From contig JAAFHD010000023.1 in the NCBI GenBank assembly GCA_013298245.1, positions 1 to 18,363 of the forward strand: a DNA stretch of 18,363 nucleotides. The letters are read 5' to 3'. Both the position numbers and the translations under genes were made by a program. Below, one piece after another: positions 9,005 through 17,300 of this stretch (position 1 is the first letter of the stretch; each line of letters opens with the position of its first letter). This stretch comes from Alphaproteobacteria bacterium. Its GTDB lineage: Bacteria > Pseudomonadota > Alphaproteobacteria > Acetobacterales > Acetobacteraceae. The notes below the pieces were generated by a model, which was given only the letters and a program-made list of their open reading frames with translations, was not told the DNA's origin and searched no databases.

Positions 9005-9026
9005 TTGACCTTTCCATGCTGGAAAG
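9005..9026 (+). promoter_or_regulatory. CueR-type operator/promoter facing the copZ-like gene
   Basis: TTGACC (9005-9010) overlaps a perfect dyad, CTTTCCA-tgc-TGGAAAG (9010-9026), again centred on base 14 from the first T. With a 19-bp spacer the -10 is GAATGT (9030-9035) and the start falls at 9042, the A of the copZ-like ATG. The sequence closely resembles the E. coli copA and rhizobial hmrR operators. Confidence 0.85.
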
Positions 9027-9041
9027 TGCGAATGTGCCGCC

Positions 9042-9239
9042 ATGACACACATCAACCTGACCCTCCCCGACATGGTCTGCGGCGGCTGCGCCAAGGCCGT
9101 GACCAAGGCGGTGCAGAAACTGGACCCGGCCGCCGTGGTCGATGCCGACCCCGACACGCACGCAGCCCGCATCACATCCACCGCGCGCGAGGCAGACCTG
9201 CGCGAAGCGCTGACCCGCGCGGGGTTCCCGCCGGCCTGA
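9042..9239 (+). CDS. copZ: CopZ-like copper chaperone (HMA domain)
   Basis: This 65-residue protein consists of a single heavy-metal-associated (ferredoxin-like) domain with the metal site M-V-Cys13-G-G-Cys16 near the N-terminus. Such CopZ/Atx1-type proteins carry Cu(I) in the cytoplasm and hand it to the N-terminal domain of CopA. Length is typical for the family. It diverges from copA across 72 nt that contain a CueR operator pointing at each gene, supporting a copper role rather than zinc or mercury. No Shine-Dalgarno sequence precedes the ATG (the upstream bases read aatgtgccgcc), and the operator geometry puts transcription initiation on the ATG itself. The start is nevertheless well fixed by the domain boundary. 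The aminotransferase gene follows 41 nt downstream and might receive readthrough. Confidence 0.9.
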   Translation: MTHINLTLPDMVCGGCAKAVTKAVQKLDPAAVVDADPDTHAARITSTAREADLREALTRAGFPPA

Positions 9240-9280
9240 ACGGGCGTTAGTTTCGCGGTGTCCAACCAAGGGAACCGCCC

Positions 9281-10483
9281 ATGCCCGCGCTCGCTGATCG
9301 CCTGAATGAATTCAAGGTCTCTGCCTCCGTCATCATGGGCGTGAAGGCGCGCGAGTTGGCAGCGCAGGGCATCAAGGTGATTTCGCTGAATGCCGGCGAG
9401 CCGGATTTCCCCACACCCGACCACGCGGTCGAGGCCGCGCACCAGGCCGCCCTGCGCGGTGACACGAAATACCCCGCACAGGACGGCAACCCGGCGCTGA
9501 AGCTGGCCGTGCAGCGCAAGTTCAAGCGCGACAACAATCTCGACTACGCGCTGGATGAAATCATCATCGGCAATGGTGGCAAGCAGGTCATCTTCAACGC
9601 GTTGATGGCCAGCGTGAATCCGGGCGAGGAGGTGGTGATCCCCGCCCCCTACTGGATCAGCTACGCGGAGATGGCGAAGGTGCCCGGCGGCGTGCCGGTG
9701 CTGGTCACCTGCCCGCAGAACAACGGCTTCAAGCTGCGCCCCGAAGACCTGGAAGCGGCGATCACGCCCAAGACGAAATGGGTGATGCTGAACTTCCCGA
9801 ACAACCCCACCGGTGCGGCATGTTCGCGCGCGGAAATGCAGGCGATTGCGGATGTGCTGCTGCGCCACCCGCATGTCTTCATCATGACCGACGATATGTA
9901 CGAACACCTGATCTATGACGGCTTTGAATTCTGCACGATCGCGGAGGTGGAACCGCGCCTGAAGGATCGCGTGCTGACGGTGAATGGCGTGTCCAAGACT
10001 TACGCCATGACCGGCTGGCGTGTGGGTTTCTGCGGCGGGCCGAAGGCGCTGATCAAGGGCATGAACAACATGCAGGGCCAGGTGACCTCGGGTGTGTCGG
10101 GCATTTCGCAGGCGGCCGCTGTCGCCGCGCTGGATGGCCCGCAGGAATTGGTGCGCGAACGCGCCGCCGAGTACCGCGCGCGGCGCGACCTGGTGGTGGA
10201 TATGCTGAACGCAGCACCCGGTGTGGCCTGCCACAAGCCGGAGGGTGCGTTCTACGTGTTCCCCTCCATCGCCGGCTGCATCGGCAAGACCAGCAAGGGC
10301 GGCCGCAAGATCGCCACTGACACCGATTTCGCGTTGGCGCTGCTGGAGGAAAACCACGTCGCCGTCGTGCAGGGCAGCGCCTATGGCATGAGCCCCTATA
10401 TCCGCATCAGCTACGCCGCCGACACCGCGACACTGACCGATGCCTGCACGCGCATCCAGGAGTTCTGCCGGGCGCTGACATGA
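9281..10483 (+). CDS. aspartate aminotransferase, class I PLP-dependent (AatB type)
   Basis: This 400-residue fold-type I aminotransferase probably interconverts aspartate/2-oxoglutarate and oxaloacetate/glutamate in the cytoplasm; some relatives also use prephenate or aromatic keto-acids. The start MPALADRLNEFKVSAS and LNAGEPDFPTPDH are typical of subgroup Ib. Visible PLP-site residues are Asn175 (NNPTG), Asp204 and Tyr207 (DDMYEH), the Schiff-base Lys239 (VNGVSKTYAMTGWR) and the carboxylate-binding Arg375 (PYIRISYA). The GGRKI-D-x-D-F stretch near 340-350 resembles alphaproteobacterial AatB proteins. Length is normal. AAGGGAA about 8 nt before the ATG is the ribosome site. It overlaps the following GNAT gene by 4 nt (ATGA). 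Precise substrate preference among aspartate, prephenate and tyrosine is not decidable here. Confidence 0.93.
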   Translation: MPALADRLNEFKVSASVIMGVKARELAAQGIKVISLNAGEPDFPTPDHAVEAAHQAALRGDTKYPAQDGNPALKLAVQRKFKRDNNLDYALDEIIIGNGGKQVIFNALMASVNPGEEVVIPAPYWISYAEMAKVPGGVPVLVTCPQNNGFKLRPEDLEAAITPKTKWVMLNFPNNPTGAACSRAEMQAIADVLLRHPHVFIMTDDMYEHLIYDGFEFCTIAEVEPRLKDRVLTVNGVSKTYAMTGWRVGFCGGPKALIKGMNNMQGQVTSGVSGISQAAAVAALDGPQELVRERAAEYRARRDLVVDMLNAAPGVACHKPEGAFYVFPSIAGCIGKTSKGGRKIATDTDFALALLEENHVAVVQGSAYGMSPYIRISYAADTATLTDACTRIQEFCRALT

Positions 10484-11454
10484 TCCGCCCGGGCAGGGAT
10501 GCGGACGCGGCGGCCTATATCCGCCTGATCGGCGATGCCTGGCGCGAGTTCCCGGGCATCGTCTTCGATGTGGATGCGGAGCTGCCGGAACTGCACGCGC
10601 TGGCGACCTGGTTCGCCGATGCCGGCGGCGCGATCTGGATCGCGGAACAGGATGGCGCGGCGATCGGCATGGTCGGCACCAAGCCATTGGGCGCGGATGC
10701 CGCCTTCGAAATTGGCCGCATGTATGTGGCGCAGGCGGCGCGCGGCACGGGCCTGGCGCACGCGCTGCTGACGACCGCGGAAAACCACGCGCGTGATGCC
10801 GGCGCCGAACGCCTGGTGCTCTGGACCGATACGCGCTTCGAAGCGGCGCATGCCTTCTACGAAAAGCGCGGCTATGTGCGGCAGGGCGCGATCCGCATCC
10901 TGGATGATCTCTCGCGCAGCCTGGAATTCCGCTACACCAAGCCGCTCAGCGGCATGGTGGTGGACATGCTGGACGCCGCCGCCGCGACCAGCGCCGAACG
11001 CCGGCTTTCCGACATCCTGCGCGCCTGCGTGGATGATGGCGCGGCGCTGGGCTTCCGCGCGCCGCTGCCCGCTGAACGCGCGCGCAGCTACTGGAAGCGC
11101 GTCAGCGCCAGCGTGGCCTCCGGCGCCACCTTGCTGCTGGCCGCCTGGGCCGAGGGCCAGCTTGCCGGCGCCGTGATGCTGGACATGGACATGGTCGAAA
11201 CCCAGCCGCATCGCGCTGTCCTGCGCATGCTGATGGTGCACCCCGAACTGCGCGGCCGCGGCATCGGCCGGGCCCTGGTGCAGCGCGCGGAACAGGCCGC
11301 CGAACGCCTGGGCCGCCCCGTCTTGACCGCGCAAGCCACCCGCGAAGACCTGTTCACCACACTCGGTTGGGAAACCGCCGGCCGCATCGCCGATGACACG
11401 CGCGATGCCGCGGGCACCGCCAGGGAGACGCTGATCATGCGGCGCACACTGTGA
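10480..11454 (+). CDS. tandem-domain GNAT N-acetyltransferase
   Basis: This 324-residue cytoplasmic protein contains two GNAT folds. The first (about 1-155) carries the acetyl-CoA loop ARGTGLAHALL at 87-97 and the C-terminal AHAFYEKRGYVRQG at 123-136. The second (about 160-324) carries HPELRGRGIGRAL at 254-266 and a shorter LFTTLGWETAGR near 291-302. Both pyrophosphate-binding loops look intact, so both halves may bind acetyl-CoA. The acceptor substrate cannot be predicted. The gene starts inside the aminotransferase stop (ATGA overlap at 10480-10483) and ends in a GTGA overlap with the DinB-family gene, implying translational coupling of three proteins. An amino-acid-like acceptor would fit the aminotransferase neighbour, but that is only context. 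The double-domain form could be a fusion of two genes. Confidence 0.88.
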   Translation: MIRPGRDADAAAYIRLIGDAWREFPGIVFDVDAELPELHALATWFADAGGAIWIAEQDGAAIGMVGTKPLGADAAFEIGRMYVAQAARGTGLAHALLTTAENHARDAGAERLVLWTDTRFEAAHAFYEKRGYVRQGAIRILDDLSRSLEFRYTKPLSGMVVDMLDAAAATSAERRLSDILRACVDDGAALGFRAPLPAERARSYWKRVSASVASGATLLLAAWAEGQLAGAVMLDMDMVETQPHRAVLRMLMVHPELRGRGIGRALVQRAEQAAERLGRPVLTAQATREDLFTTLGWETAGRIADDTRDAAGTARETLIMRRTL

Positions 11455-11972
11455 TCTCGCCCGAATGGGTGCGTGTGATGGCGGCGTACAATGCGGAGAT
11501 GAACCGCCGCATCTACGGTGCCGCCGATACGTTGGATGACGCGGCGCGGCGCACGGATCACGGCGCCTTTCACGGTAGTCTGCATGGCACGCTGTCGCAT
11601 CTGCTCTGGGGCGATGCGATCTGGATGTCGCGCTTCGACGGTTGGGAAAAGCCCGCTGTCGGCATCCCCGGCAGCCCGAACTGGGAGCCCGATTGGACGC
11701 GACTGAAGACGAGGCGCATCGAGCAGGATGCGCGCATCTGCGAATGGGCCGCGCGTGTGTCGGCCGATTGGCTGGCCGCGCCGCACACCTGGTTCAGTGG
11801 CGCAATGGGCCGCGAATTGACGATGCCAAGCTGGCTGCTGGTGACGCATATGTTCAACCACCAGACGCATCATCGCGGCCAGGCGCATGCGCTGTGCACC
11901 CGCGCCGGCGCTAAGGTCGCCGACACCGACCTGCCATTCATCCTACCAAAAGAAGCTATGCCTCATCCCTGA
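11451..11972 (+). CDS. DinB/YfiT-family metalloprotein
   Basis: This 173-residue protein is a DinB-like four-helix bundle, a family that includes thiol-dependent transferases (bacillithiol, mycothiol and glutathione type) and many members of unknown function. The metal triad is likely His50 (LSHLLWGD), His137 and His141 (FNHQTHHRGQ), with the family-typical HMFNHQTHHRGQ helix near the C-terminus. It starts with a GTG overlapping the GNAT stop by 4 nt, and no independent ribosome site is evident, which suggests coupled translation. Its 3' end overlaps the end of the convergent glucose-6-phosphate isomerase gene by 17 nt. No signal peptide. Its reaction is unknown; despite the name there is no evidence of DNA-damage control. 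Confidence 0.88.
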   Translation: MISPEWVRVMAAYNAEMNRRIYGAADTLDDAARRTDHGAFHGSLHGTLSHLLWGDAIWMSRFDGWEKPAVGIPGSPNWEPDWTRLKTRRIEQDARICEWAARVSADWLAAPHTWFSGAMGRELTMPSWLLVTHMFNHQTHHRGQAHALCTRAGAKVADTDLPFILPKEAMPHP

Positions 11973-13611
11973 GGCGCAGGATTTCCCGCAGCAAGCCATT
12001 GGTCGATGCGTCATGCTTCGTCGGCTCCGGTGTCGCCGCGCGCAATTCCGCCAGCAGCGGATCGGCCAATTGCTTGCCCAATTCAACGCCCCATTGATCA
12101 AACGGGTTGATCCCCCACAGCGCGCCCAGCACCGCGACCTTGTGCTCATACAGCGCGATCAACTGGCCGAAACTATGCGGCTCCAGCCGCGGCAACAGGA
12201 TGGTTGTGCTGGGCCTGTCACCCGGAAAAATCCGGTGCGGCAACAGCCGTTCAATGGTCGCTTCATCCGCGCCGGCCGCCTGCATTTCCGCGCGCACCTG
12301 CGCGGCATTCTTGCCGGCCAACAAACCCTCCGCCTGCGCCAGGCCATGCGCCAGCAGGATGCGATGATTCTCCGCCCAAGGATGGTCAGGCTGCGCCACC
12401 AGGATGAAATCCACCGGCACCGCCTCAGGCCCCTGATGCACCAACTGCATGAAGCTGTGCTGCGCCGAAGTGCCCGGTTCGCCAAACACCACCGGCCCCG
12501 TCGCATGCGGCACCGGCTTGCCATCCACCGTCACGCGCTTGCCAAGACTCTCCATCTCCAGCTGCTGCAAATGCGCGGGCAACCGGCGCAGCCGTTCATC
12601 ATAAGGCAGCACCGCACGGCGCGAGAGGCCAAGGCCATTCACATGCCACACCTCCGCCAGCGCCAGCAGCACGGGCAAATTCGCGTCCAGCGGCGTGCGC
12701 AGGAAATGGCTGTCCATAGCGCGCGCCCCGGCCAGCATGCGTTCGAACGCGTCCCAGCCCAGCGCCAGCGCCAGCGACAACCCGATCGACGACCACATCG
12801 AAAACCGCCCGCCGACATAATCGCCGAACGGAAACACCCGCTCCGACGGAATGCCAAACGCCGCGCAAGCCGGCAGGTTGGTCGACAGCGCCGCCATATG
12901 CGACGCCGCGCGATCATGCCCCAAGGTCTCCGCGAGCCACCCCTTCACCAGCCGCGCATTGGCCATGGTTTCCTGGGTGGTGAAGGTCTTGCTCGCGACC
13001 AGCACCAAGGTCTTGCGCGGATCGATCTGCGCCAGCAGCGCGCGCCAGCCATGGCCGTCCACATTGCCGAGGTGCAGCGCCGTCATCGGCGATGCCGGGT
13101 TGACCAGCGCGCGCACCGCCATCACGGGGCCAAGGTCGGAACCGCCAATGCCGATGTTCAGCACATGCGTGAAGCGCTCACCCGTCGCGCCGCGGATCGC
13201 GCCGCCATGCACCGCCTGCGTAAAGGCATGCATGCGCGAGAGCGTGCCATGCACATCCGCCGCCACCGCCGCACCACCCGTGGCACGCTGTGCGCCCTGC
13301 GGCGCGCGCAGCGCCATATGCAGCGCGCGCCGGCCTTCGGTGCTGTTCACCGCATCGCCGGCCGCCATGGAATCGCGCCAGGCCTCCACGCCCGTTGCGC
13401 GCGCCAGGCCCAGCAGGGCGGACATCGCGCGGTCATCGATCGCGGTCTTGCTCAGGTCCAGCAGCAGGTTGTCGGCGCGGAAGGAAAAGCGCTCGAAGCG
13501 CGCGGGGGCGGCCGCGAAAAGCGAGCGTATGCTGTCGGCCGCACTACCATCGGCGCGCGGCGCGCGGGCGGCGTCCAGCAGGGTCTTCCAGGCGTCTGTC
13601 GTGTTGGTCAT
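11956..13611 (-). CDS. pgi: glucose-6-phosphate isomerase
   Basis: This 551-residue cytoplasmic enzyme interconverts glucose-6-phosphate and fructose-6-phosphate in glycolysis, gluconeogenesis and the pentose phosphate route. Phosphate-binding blocks are visible: LNIGIGGSDLGP at 151-162 and VASKTFTTQETMANA at 205-219. The catalytic residues Glu354 (LEMESLGK), His385 (SAQHSFMQLVHQG) and Lys513 (GVELGKQLA) sit almost exactly at the E. coli Pgi positions, and FDQWGVELGKQLA closes the active site. Length matches the long bacterial form. The ATG at 13611 lies 11 nt after the stop of the M16 partner gene, with only a weak ribosome site, so it is probably co-transcribed with the two peptidases. Its last codons overlap the convergent DinB-family gene. 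Confidence 0.97.
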   Translation of the reverse strand: MTNTTDAWKTLLDAARAPRADGSAADSIRSLFAAAPARFERFSFRADNLLLDLSKTAIDDRAMSALLGLARATGVEAWRDSMAAGDAVNSTEGRRALHMALRAPQGAQRATGGAAVAADVHGTLSRMHAFTQAVHGGAIRGATGERFTHVLNIGIGGSDLGPVMAVRALVNPASPMTALHLGNVDGHGWRALLAQIDPRKTLVLVASKTFTTQETMANARLVKGWLAETLGHDRAASHMAALSTNLPACAAFGIPSERVFPFGDYVGGRFSMWSSIGLSLALALGWDAFERMLAGARAMDSHFLRTPLDANLPVLLALAEVWHVNGLGLSRRAVLPYDERLRRLPAHLQQLEMESLGKRVTVDGKPVPHATGPVVFGEPGTSAQHSFMQLVHQGPEAVPVDFILVAQPDHPWAENHRILLAHGLAQAEGLLAGKNAAQVRAEMQAAGADEATIERLLPHRIFPGDRPSTTILLPRLEPHSFGQLIALYEHKVAVLGALWGINPFDQWGVELGKQLADPLLAELRAATPEPTKHDASTNGLLREILRLRDEA

Positions 13612-13622
13612 CTGCGCGCCAT

Positions 13623-14885
13623 CTACAGGCCTTGCGGCTGGCCCGCCACTGCCACCCGCAAAGGTTGTTCTCCGAAGCGCCGCGCGGCCGCCGCGACATC
13701 GGCCAAGCGCAGCGCCGAAAGCCGCGCGGGGCGGCCTTCCAGCCAGGCGGGTGTGCGGCGGTTCTGCATCAGGCTCAGCATGCCGCCCGAGATGCGGCGC
13801 GTGTCGCTGAATTGCAGCGGCATGGAGCCGTTCAGGAAATCCACCGCTTCGGACAATTCCTCCGCCGTCGGCCCATCGGCCGCCATGCGCGCCCAGGCCT
13901 GTTGCAGCAGGTCGATCATCTGCGCGGCGGTCGCATTATCCGTGCTGGCCTGGCCCACGATGATGGCGCGGCCGAACAGCACATCCATGCCCGCGCCGAT
14001 GCCGTAGGTGAGCCCACGCTCCTCGCGGATTTCGCGCATCAGGCGCGACGAAAAACCACCGCCGCCAAGGATGCGCAAAGCGACCTGCGTGGCTTCCCAT
14101 GCTGTGTCGTCGGGCGATGGTCCGTCCTGGCCGAATTGCACAGCAGATTGCGGCGCGTCCTTGGGCGTCACGTTGCGCGTGAAGCGCGCCATGGCAGGAA
14201 GGGCAGGGCCGGCGGGCGCCGCACCGGCGGGCAGTTCGCCGAACAGCGCACGGATCGCGGCGCGCAGCCCGGCTTCATCAATCGCACCCGCCGCCGCGAC
14301 CAGCAAACCTTCGCGGCGCAGTTGCATGGCCAGCGCTTCGCGCAGCCCATCCGCTGGGATGGCGGCGAAGCTTTCGGGTGTTGCCGAACGACTGACCGGA
14401 TGGCCCGGAAATGCCTCGCGCCAGAATGCGCGGCTGACCAGGCCGCGCGGCGTTTCCAGCGCCTGGCGCGCGCCCACAACCGCGCGTGCGCGTAGGCGGT
14501 CCAAGGCACCCGCTTCCATGCGCGGTTCCATCATCGCCATACGCGCGAGGTTCAGTGCCTCGGGCCAAGCATCAGCCAGCGCGCGGATGCTGCCTGACGC
14601 GCTGTCGCGCCCGGCGCCGAATTGCAGCGCGATGCCTTGGTCACGCGCGGCATCCGCGAAGCCCACATTATCAAGTTGCCCGGCGCCTTCTGTCAGCATC
14701 GACAGCGCCAGCGACAAGCGCCCTTCCTGCCCGACGGGGTCATGCACGGCGCCACCCGTCCAGGCCCAGTTGAAGGCGATGACCGGCACTGACGGGTCTT
14801 CAACCAGCCAGGCGGTGATGCCCGATTCCTCGATGATGCGAATGGGCAGACGGAAGGCGGCGCGCGGCGGCAGATCGTGCATCAT
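13623..14885 (-). CDS. M16 family peptidase homologue, non-catalytic partner
   Basis: This 420-residue protein has the two-lobe M16 (pitrilysin/processing-peptidase) fold. The region around 45-80 where the zinc motif belongs reads TGGAVHDPVGQEGRLSLALS, with no HxxEH, so it should be catalytically inactive. The family signature REERGLTYGIGAGMDVLF and a C-terminal half ending in LRVAVAGQPQGL support the assignment. Active/inactive M16 pairs are common in proteobacteria and form a clam-like heterodimer, analogous to the alpha and beta subunits of the mitochondrial processing peptidase. The ATG overlaps the stop of the active M16 gene by 4 nt, consistent with equimolar production. Unlike its partner, it shows no signal peptide, as the M16 domain begins within the first 15 residues. 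Glucose-6-phosphate isomerase follows after 11 nt. Confidence 0.9.
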   Translation of the reverse strand: MMHDLPPRAAFRLPIRIIEESGITAWLVEDPSVPVIAFNWAWTGGAVHDPVGQEGRLSLALSMLTEGAGQLDNVGFADAARDQGIALQFGAGRDSASGSIRALADAWPEALNLARMAMMEPRMEAGALDRLRARAVVGARQALETPRGLVSRAFWREAFPGHPVSRSATPESFAAIPADGLREALAMQLRREGLLVAAAGAIDEAGLRAAIRALFGELPAGAAPAGPALPAMARFTRNVTPKDAPQSAVQFGQDGPSPDDTAWEATQVALRILGGGGFSSRLMREIREERGLTYGIGAGMDVLFGRAIIVGQASTDNATAAQMIDLLQQAWARMAADGPTAEELSEAVDFLNGSMPLQFSDTRRISGGMLSLMQNRRTPAWLEGRPARLSALRLADVAAAARRFGEQPLRVAVAGQPQGL

Positions 14886-16228
14886 GCCGGCAGCAACCAG
14901 CCGGTGGTGGCAAGCGCGCCGGGCAGCACCGCGCGCGCCGCTTCGTTCACCTGTGCTGCGGTCACCGCGCGCAATCGTTCAGGCCAGTGCTCCGCTTCTT
15001 CGATCGGCAGGCCCAGTGTCAGCACACCACCCAGGATGCGCGGCGCCGCACCGATACCATCCAACGACAGCAGCGCGCCCGCGGTCAGCTGGCGGCGCGA
15101 GCGCGTGACCTCCGCGTCCGTCACGCCATCATCGATGATGCGCTGCACCTCGCGCAGAATGGCGCTTTCCAAGGCTTCGCGCGTGGTCGGCGCGCGCAGC
15201 GTGGCGGAGATGCTGAAGATCGACGCACCCGCCGTCTCTCCGTCGTAGCCAGCGCCCGCGGTCACCGCGAGGCCAGCCTCCACCAGCGCGCGATGCAGCC
15301 GCGAGCCGGTGCCGCCGCCGAGGATATGGCCCAGCACCTCCAGCGGATTGGCGTGCTGCGCAGCACCCCATGTGGCGGAGGGCGCTGCGATGGCGCGCGT
15401 ATAGATCGCCTCGCGCGTCGCCGCATCGCGCCGTTCCACGCGCGCTTCACCAGGTGCCGCGGGGATGGCGTCACGCGCCCGCGCGATGAAGCTGCGCGCC
15501 GGCACACGCGCATAGGTCTCGTCCACCAATTCGCGCAGCCGTGCTTCCGTGCAGTCGCCCGCGACGACCAGCACCGCGTTCGACGGCGCATAGCGCTGCG
15601 CGAAGAATTCCAGCATGTCGGCGCGCGTGATGGCGCGGATCTCGTCCATCCAGCCGATGATCGGACGGCCGCGCCAATGCTGCGCGCCCCACATCGCGGC
15701 ATCGAAGGCCTCGCGGAAGCGGCTGCGCGGCTGGCTTTCCACCACCTGGCGGCGTTCCTCGATCACCACGCCGCGCTCGGCTTCGAATTCGGCGGCGTTG
15801 AACAGCGGGCCTGCCATGCGGTCCGCTTCCATGCGCATCATCAGCGCCAGGCGCGATGATTCCACATGCTGGAAATAGGCCGTGGTGTCGCGACTGGTGA
15901 AGGCGTTGTCCTGCCCGCCCTCGCGCGAGACGGCGCGCGAAAACGCGCCCGTCGGCACATTGGCGCTGCCCTTGAACATCATGTGTTCCATGAAGTGCGC
16001 GATGCCCGACAGCCCAGCCGGATCCTCGCCCGACCCCGCGCCGTAGAAGACGTAATGCGCGACGACCGGCGCGCGCCGGTTCTCCGCCAGCACCACGCGC
16101 AGGCCATTGGCCAGGCGCCAATGCTTCGCGCCAAACAGTGGGCGTTCAACGGCGGCCGCGCGGCTTGGCGGCGGCGCGGTGAGCAAGGGCGCGGCCAGTG
16201 CGGAGGCCAGGGTGGTGCGGCGTGTCAT
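14882..16228 (-). CDS. M16 family zinc metallopeptidase, exported catalytic subunit
   Basis: From the ATG at 16228 the protein is 448 residues. An N-terminal signal (MTRRTTLASALAAPLLTAPP, cleavage near SRA) carries a twin-arginine-like TRRTTLA. The catalytic lobe has His78-F-M-Glu81-His82 (inverted zinc motif HxxEH), with the third ligand in GVVIEE at 153-158. RYAPSNAVLVVAGD near 200 marks the end of that lobe, and GGGTGSRL with the rest forms the second lobe. M16 peptidases degrade or process peptides, and bacterial pairs resemble PqqL/YmxG-type enzymes. The reading frame remains open to 16750 but would then cover the divergent oxidoreductase, so it was cut at the signal peptide. An ATG three codons earlier (16237) is an alternative. 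The gene is first in a probable M16-M16-pgi transcript. Confidence 0.93.
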   Translation of the reverse strand: MTRRTTLASALAAPLLTAPPPSRAAAVERPLFGAKHWRLANGLRVVLAENRRAPVVAHYVFYGAGSGEDPAGLSGIAHFMEHMMFKGSANVPTGAFSRAVSREGGQDNAFTSRDTTAYFQHVESSRLALMMRMEADRMAGPLFNAAEFEAERGVVIEERRQVVESQPRSRFREAFDAAMWGAQHWRGRPIIGWMDEIRAITRADMLEFFAQRYAPSNAVLVVAGDCTEARLRELVDETYARVPARSFIARARDAIPAAPGEARVERRDAATREAIYTRAIAAPSATWGAAQHANPLEVLGHILGGGTGSRLHRALVEAGLAVTAGAGYDGETAGASIFSISATLRAPTTREALESAILREVQRIIDDGVTDAEVTRSRRQLTAGALLSLDGIGAAPRILGGVLTLGLPIEEAEHWPERLRAVTAAQVNEAARAVLPGALATTGWLLPA

Positions 16229-16328
16229 CTTGGGCATTCCGCACAAGATGGGGCTTCGCATCCCGGAAGGGAATGGCCGATGCGCGCGCGCCACGCCACA
16301 ATGCGCGAAACATCGAGAGGATACGCCC

Positions 16329-17300
16329 ATGCTGGCCGCTTTCTGGGAACGCAATGGTGCGGCGCGCGACGTGCTGCAACTGGCCGAGATGCCCGACCCC
16401 GTGCCCGCCGCCGGCGAGGTTCTGGTGCGCGTCGCTGCCAGCGGCGTGAACCCATCCGATGTGAAATCCCGCGCCCTGCGCGCGCCGGCCTTCCCGCGCA
16501 TCATCCCGCACAGCGATGGCGCGGGCGTCATCACGGCAGTCGGCGCGGGTGTGGATGCATCGCGCATCGGCAGCCGCGTCTGGATCTGGAACGGCCAATG
16601 GCAACGTGCGCATGGCACCGCCGCACAGCTGATCGCGCTGCCCGCCGAACAGGCCGTGCCGCTGCCCGATGGCACCAGCTTCGAGGCCGGCGCCTGCCTT
16701 GGCATCCCCGCACTGACCGCGCTGCATGGGTTGCTGACGGATGGCGGCATCGCTGGTCAGGCGGTGCTGGTGCATGGCGGCGCGGGGGCCGTGGGCCACT
16801 ACGCGATTCAGTTCGCGCGGCTGCTGGGTGCGCGGCGCATCATCACCACAGTGTCGTCCGCGGCGAAGGCGGATGTCGCGCGCGCGGCCGGCGCCGATGT
16901 GGTGCTGAACTACCGCGAAGACGACGTCGCCAAGCGCATCCGCGCCATCGAACCCGCGGGCGTGGAACGCATCCTGGAGGTGGACGCCGCCGGCAATGCG
17001 CCCACCAACGCCGCCGCCATCGCGCATGGCGGCATGATCGCTGCCTATGGGTCCAACAAGCCCGAGGTGCCGCTGGCCTTCATGCCGCATATCGCGCGCG
17101 GCATCGGCTGGCGTTTCTACATTGTCTATGCGCTGACGGCGGCGGAACGCGCGCGCGCGGTCGGCACTTTGCAGGCCTGGATGGCGTCAGGGCTGGTGCG
17201 CCACGCGGTGGCGGAAACCCTGCCGCTGGCGCGCATCGCCGATGCGCATGAGCTGGTGGAACAGGGCCGCGTCACCGGCAATGTCGTGCTGACGCTATAG
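16329..17300 (+). CDS. zinc-less medium-chain NADPH:quinone oxidoreductase (zeta-crystallin type)
   Basis: This 323-residue cytoplasmic enzyme of the quinone oxidoreductase branch of the medium-chain dehydrogenase/reductase superfamily probably reduces quinones or enone-type compounds with NADPH. The catalytic domain shows VAASGVNPSDVKSR (35-48) and PRIIPHSDGAGV (56-67). The Rossmann domain shows the dinucleotide loop VLVHGGAGAVGHYAIQFAR (146-164) and AAGADVVLNYRED. The cysteines and histidines that bind zinc in alcohol dehydrogenases are absent. The ATG at 16329 has a good GAGAGG ribosome site at 16315-16320; a longer frame from 16107 would run antisense into the M16 signal-peptide region and was rejected. 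It diverges from the M16 operon with 100 nt between starts and ends convergently on the lipoprotein gene, sharing a palindromic CTATAG in which each strand supplies a TAG. Confidence 0.93.
   Translation: MLAAFWERNGAARDVLQLAEMPDPVPAAGEVLVRVAASGVNPSDVKSRALRAPAFPRIIPHSDGAGVITAVGAGVDASRIGSRVWIWNGQWQRAHGTAAQLIALPAEQAVPLPDGTSFEAGACLGIPALTALHGLLTDGGIAGQAVLVHGGAGAVGHYAIQFARLLGARRIITTVSSAAKADVARAAGADVVLNYREDDVAKRIRAIEPAGVERILEVDAAGNAPTNAAAIAHGGMIAAYGSNKPEVPLAFMPHIARGIGWRFYIVYALTAAERARAVGTLQAWMASGLVRHAVAETLPLARIADAHELVEQGRVTGNVVLTL

Noticed and set aside
11887..14007. 706-residue open frame on the plus strand across pgi
   Set aside because: Arg/His/Gln-rich low-complexity product antisense to a complete glucose-6-phosphate isomerase with all catalytic residues in place.
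16229..16750. N-terminal extension of the M16 peptidase to 622 residues
   Set aside because: The extension is antisense to the start of the quinone oxidoreductase and precedes a clear signal peptide at 16228.
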